Below, piece by piece: positions 18,533 to 22,130 of a DNA stretch of 22,130 bases. This DNA comes from Penium margaritaceum (Eukaryota; Streptophyta; Zygnematophyceae; Desmidiales; Peniaceae), in the NCBI GenBank assembly GCA_023375785.1, contig SZWC01023053.1, forward strand, positions 1-22,130, written 5' to 3'. The translations under genes and the position numbers were made by a program. How positions within the stretch are numbered: position 1 is the first letter of the stretch; every line of letters starts with the position of its first letter. The notes under the pieces are model-generated. The model had not been told where the DNA came from and searched no databases. It worked only from the letters and a program-made list of their open reading frames with translations.

Positions 18533-18883
18533 ATGGGTGACAGACTTAAGGATGCGGTCAACGTGAATCTGGACATTTATACCACCAAGGATGCATCCAT
18601 GGACTGGACGCTCAAGGAACGGGTGCACCTATGGAGGAATTTACAGATCGTGAAAAACGCATGGCATTGGGACGGGTGGGACAAGTGCTTTTTTGTGGAC
18701 TTTCAGCATGTTGCCTCTGGAGACATGTTGACGTACATGACTACCTCAAGGAGGAAGATCAGGTTAAATGAAGCTTGTGTCATTTTCTCAGTGACATTGT
18801 CCATCTTTGAATATCAGCGTTTGTCGTGTAATATCATCTCGGTCCACCTTGTTGATGGGGGGCCTATATTGCTACCCCGTTGA
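18533..18883 (+). CDS. Hypothetical short ORF, unrecognised
   Basis: This is a 116-codon ATG-led frame with plausible protein composition, including an aromatic-rich segment, HLWRNLQIVKNAWHWDGWDK (residues about 32-51), then CFFVDFQHVASGDMLTYM. I do not recognise the family. The first two thirds have mixed polar and aromatic residues more like a real protein than the neighbouring frames, so a degraded gene or transposon-derived fragment is possible. No start context, intron signals or partner genes support it. Confidence 0.28.
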   Translation: MGDRLKDAVNVNLDIYTTKDASMDWTLKERVHLWRNLQIVKNAWHWDGWDKCFFVDFQHVASGDMLTYMTTSRRKIRLNEACVIFSVTLSIFEYQRLSCNIISVHLVDGGPILLPR

Positions 18884-21027
18884 TGTTACCCGCTTTGCAA
18901 CAAATTTCACGAGCACTTATATGTGAGCCCCGTGGCATGCGTAAAACACTGCAAAGTAATAGTAGATGGCCGGCTCTCTTGAAAAAAGGGTTGAACCCGA
19001 CCAAGGAATATTAAATTGAACACAAATCACCGCGAAACGTTCTGTACTTGTACACGAGTTCTTAAATAATAGTGACTAGTAACAAATTCATATGGCACGA
19101 ATGTTTAAGGGCAACGCACAAATAATGTAATCGAAATCCCCGTGTGGCAAAATGAGCACCCTTGCCTCAACCACAGAAGATGCATAATTTTACAGGCTTA
19201 TGTTCTTTGGAGTCAACCCCCATTTGTGCGTCGAAGTCTAGGAATAGTACATCGTGGTGTTCAAATTGTTGGGTTGGGTTTGCTCCTTCTGGACGCCCCT
19301 TCACACCAAATGGGAGGTAGCGGGGTTGTTTTTCATAATGGTACGGGTAGTGTAGTAAATGCATGTGGGGGACCGAGCATGGTTGCCGTGCCTGGTGTAG
19401 GGGGTACACACACATATCCGTCCACTATCGTATACTTCTTGAAGTCTTCCGACCTTGTCAAAAAATAGAAACAACTATACATACGCAACGTTTTCCCCCT
19501 TGTCTTGGCCTAGTGAACCTTAATGTGTCTGGGCTCAGTCGTGACCCTTCTAAGGCCGAAATGACATGCCATGGTGTATTCTTGGATGCCCAAGCTCCGC
19601 CTCTTTGCATTGGGGGGTTTTATTTGCAACGATTAAGGCCATCATTCCCTGTCTTTTCCTCACCAGAGGCTCGAGCAATGTCCAAGCCGGTGTACCCCAC
19701 ATATCATAGTCGTGCAAAAAGCAATAATGCACTACGAGCAAAGCAAGTCAAGGATAACCATACGGTTTCATGAAAACCGTGTGGAGTTGCCGGGGGCACA
19801 TGGATGAAGGAAAAGGATGAAATGGAGCCTGTGATGCAGTGCTTCATTTTCGTCCTTGAGGTGGGGCTCATTCCGAGCGTACGATAGGGTCTAGAAATTT
19901 GGTTCATCCCACCACCATTGCCACCGATCGTTGTTAGCATCAACACGGAGCCAATGAAACAAGTCATCCAAGCCTGAATCATGGAGGCTAAGTGGTGTTC
20001 TAAGCCATGGCTGCAGCTAAGTGAGTGTGCTGGACCAATGTGGGGAGAAGCACTCCATAAGAGTTTTGACTAGTTCCACATCGATAGTGGCCCTGAACGT
20101 GGGCCACCACTGCAAGATAAAAAATTTTACATTGATTATTTCACTGCACGTGTTTATATGCCACGTTATTGACATTGCAGCTCACCTTGTTCGATGACCA
20201 AGCTCAATATCGTCACAAGGATCTCCCAGACACGGGTGTTGTCTTCGCATTGCGCCTCCACCATGAACTCATGTAAAACATGTCCAAATGTGAGAGATAC
20301 CCCACAAACCTAAGGATTGTTTGAATCCAGGAAACACATGTCATGTTCTAGGTTCACTTTTCCCCTCGCCAAATCCACGAGCCCATTGCCAAATCACGTG
20401 ATGGAGCCAATTCACCAAATCGTGGATGCCGATTGGCCATCACTGGCATGCAAACCCGAAATTATCCACATGCACTTCGGACGAGGTTCAACAAATAGAT
20501 CGAGTATGGCACAAAGGCAATATTTTGGAAATAAACAGGCTGGCCTTGTAACATATGCCCAATGGAGGTAGGATTGTATATATTTTTTTCAGCAGGGAAT
20601 ATTTTTAGAACTGAATCTTGGCAAAACGGTAGTTGCGTAAGACCATGAAAGATGTCACTGGGACTCATTGTAAGAACCAGCAAAATAATTTTCAATTGTT
20701 AGATGTAATTAAACGAGTGAAAACTCCTATCTTGTAAATATTAAATAATTAAAAAAATAAAATATCTATTTATTCATTACTTAAGAAGCAGGAGAAATAA
20801 CTAGAAGCCTAACTAACCTATTTAACAATGAGCACATTGGTAGAATGAGAAGAAAGAAATAACCAAGATGACATCATTGATTTCCTAGCCATATTATTCG
20901 GTATTATCCAATTTTTATGATGGGAATGGAATGGTTGATTCCAAAAGAAGCTCATATGAATTCAGGGTCACATATGGCGTTTGTATTCTTACCTAGTATT
21001 TACAGCCCATGAAAATGTACACTGTGG
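18884..21027. other. Intergenic DNA with no recognised gene
   Basis: Several open frames of 60-140 codons occur on both strands (for example 19142-19468, 19363-19773, and 19704-19982 on minus), but none shows a motif or consistent coding character. 20680-20770 is strongly AT-rich. No transposon ends, tRNA or satellite were identified. Part of the right edge may belong to the distal promoter of the DUF1350 gene. Confidence 0.6.
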
Positions 21028-21464
21028 TCATTCAGCTCCTTTCTTAACCGCAAACGTGGGGCGGAGCGTGTGCCACGTCGCCGCCGAGGCTCCCTGCGCT
21101 CGCGGGTGCACGCCAGCCAGCCGCCGTCGAGCCGTGCGGTGACGACGATGGTTTACCTCCGAAAGCTCTCCGCTGTGCGTCTGGTCGTTCCGGCAGGGAG
21201 CGTATCGGCGACGGTTGAGGAGAGGGAGGGGACGAGGGAACTGAGAAGTGCGGGGTCGAGGGAGTAAGAGAGAAAGGGAGCGGGGGGAGCTGAAGGCGCG
21301 TGACAGCAAGCGCGCTGGTGGCAGCCATAGTTCCAAGCCGGAGAGTCCAGCGGAACAGCGAGGTAGCTGCTGATCTAGAGCGTGGGCGGGCGAGCTGATC
21401 GTCTGAGTAAATTGTGCAGTGCCTCATTGCCTGCCGTCTTGCCGTGGGCAGGGACTCCACGAGC
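21028..21464 (+). promoter_or_regulatory. CpG-rich promoter and 5'UTR of the DUF1350 gene
   Basis: GC and CpG content rise sharply from about 21030. ACGTGG at 21054-21059 and its reverse complement CCACGT at 21073-21078 form an inverted pair of ACGT-core sites, the type bound by plant bZIP factors. No TATA box is evident, and the transcription start cannot be fixed. An ATG at 21148 opens a 39-codon upstream ORF ending at TAA 21265-21267, which would lie in the leader if transcription starts before it. The region between the uORF and the main ATG has no other ATG. Confidence 0.55.
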
Positions 21465-22012
21465 ATGACGTCGGCAACCGCGGTAGTCCGCCACCCGGCA
21501 GCTTCTGCTTCTGTCGCTGCTGGGGATGCGGTCGCACTTGTTGCCTCTGCGAATGCAGGTCGCAGCAACCCCTCTGCTGGCGCAGCAGTAGCAGCAGCAG
21601 CAGGAACCCGACATGGCGGCGCGCATTCCACTGTGACGATCCAAGCCAGCTCTAGAATCAACGTCAGAAGGAGCGGCAGGAGCACCAGCACATGCTACAG
21701 AGATCAGCTTCCCTCCCTCCGTCTCATGGCACCGGCTGCTGCTCCCACCGCCGCAGCTCCAGCGGCTTCTGCTGTGAAGGCAGTTTCCATCTTCACGACC
21801 AACGCACTCTCTAGCGGCGCTGGTTCTGCATCTGCTGCGACCAGCGAAGGCGCGCGAGAGGGGGGTCTTCTGCGGCCGTATGAGCCCGAGTACGAGTACG
21901 AGAAGGTTGGGGAGTGTTTGGTGTATTCGCCGGCGCCAGGAATTGCGCCTTCTGCCATCGTTCATTTTCTCGGCGGTGCATTCATCGGCGCAGCACCAGA
22001 CGTCTTCTACAG
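21465..22012 (+). CDS. DUF1350 family protein, chloroplast-targeted, first exon (partial gene)
   Basis: The ATG at 21465 is the first ATG after an in-frame TAA at 21408, and the frame stays open for 182 codons. Residues 1 to about 135 are rich in Ala, Ser, Arg and Thr with few acidic residues, typical of a chloroplast transit peptide plus a low-complexity linker. From about residue 136 (YEPEYEYEKVGECLVYSP) the conserved domain begins, and IVHFLGGAFIGAAP at 165-178 is the hallmark N-terminal motif of DUF1350 (Pfam PF07082), an alpha/beta-hydrolase-like family of plants and cyanobacteria with no established reaction. The exon probably ends at TACAG|GTGCGG (22012/22013), splitting the codon after Tyr182 in phase 2. 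The rest of the gene lies beyond the window. It is the only likely intact host gene here. Confidence 0.85.
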
Positions 22013-22130
22013 GTGCGGTGTTGCGGCTGCTGGGCTGACGTGGATGAGCTGGATCTCAATTTTCAATGTCCTACTCCTACTCCTCCTCCTCCTCCTCCTC
22101 CTCCTCCTCCTCCTCCTCCTCCTCCTCCTC
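22013..22130 (+). other. Start of intron 1 of the DUF1350 gene
   Basis: GTGCGG follows the exon at 22013. Translation beyond this point stays open but stops resembling the family and becomes a run of Leu codons from the microsatellite, so an intron is preferred. The acceptor is outside the window. Confidence 0.7.
22071..22130. repeat. (TCC)n microsatellite
   Basis: CTACTCCTAC is followed by pure TCC/CTC triplets from about 22080 to the window end. It lies within the predicted intron. Confidence 0.97.

Noticed and set aside
19142..19982. Overlapping open frames on both strands
   Set aside because: None has a recognisable domain or splice pattern, and lengths of 60-140 codons are expected by chance over this stretch.
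21044..21965. Long minus-strand open frames (196-215 codons) opposite the last exon
   Set aside because: They are antisense to the DUF1350 exon in very GC-rich DNA where stops are rare, and their products are low-complexity Ala/Ser/Pro/Arg sequence without a motif.
22013..22130. Poly-leucine C-terminal extension of the DUF1350 frame
   Set aside because: The frame stays open only because (TCC)n lacks stops; family similarity ends at the GT donor at 22013.

Overview
The window looks like nuclear DNA of a green plant. The evidence is two Ty3/Gypsy chromoviruses primed by initiator-methionine tRNA, one nested in the other, and the 5' exon of a chloroplast-targeted DUF1350 protein, a family of plants and cyanobacteria. 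I cannot name the species. No prokaryotic genes, tRNA, rRNA or CRISPR array were seen.

Layout. 1-125 is a TC/TA microsatellite. 126-416 is an inverted, truncated LTR of the same family as the outer element. 530-15268 is an old, heavily decayed Ty3/Gypsy element (element 1), bounded by related LTRs (530-1218 and 14608-15268) and a 5-bp target duplication TTTGG (525-529 and 15269-15273). A younger element (element 2, 6334-12718) sits inside the 3' end of its RNase H region, with its own LTRs (6334-7100 and 11943-12718) and target duplication GGACG (6329-6333 and 12719-12723). The RNase H frame of element 1 stops at the left edge of element 2 and resumes at the right edge. 15274-21027 is mostly unassigned, fairly AT-rich intergenic DNA. 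It holds a roughly 154-bp tandem repeat (17600-18088), a cluster of short direct repeats (18098-18240) and two unrecognised short ORFs (18291-18883). From about 21030 the DNA becomes GC- and CpG-rich: a promoter/5'UTR region leads to the first exon of the DUF1350 gene (21465-22012), then an intron that runs into a (TCC)n microsatellite at the window end.

Function. Both retroelements have the order gag, protease, reverse transcriptase, RNase H, integrase, chromodomain. Neither can be autonomous: both carry many in-frame stops (mostly TAG at expected Gln codons), frameshifts and lost catalytic residues. The only likely functional host gene is the DUF1350 gene, of which only the start is present. 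I found no convincing novel multi-gene system. The best second looks are the internal repeats and palindromes of the LTRs, the inverted LTR pair at the left edge, the 154-bp tandem repeat, and the promoter region and uORF of the DUF1350 gene.
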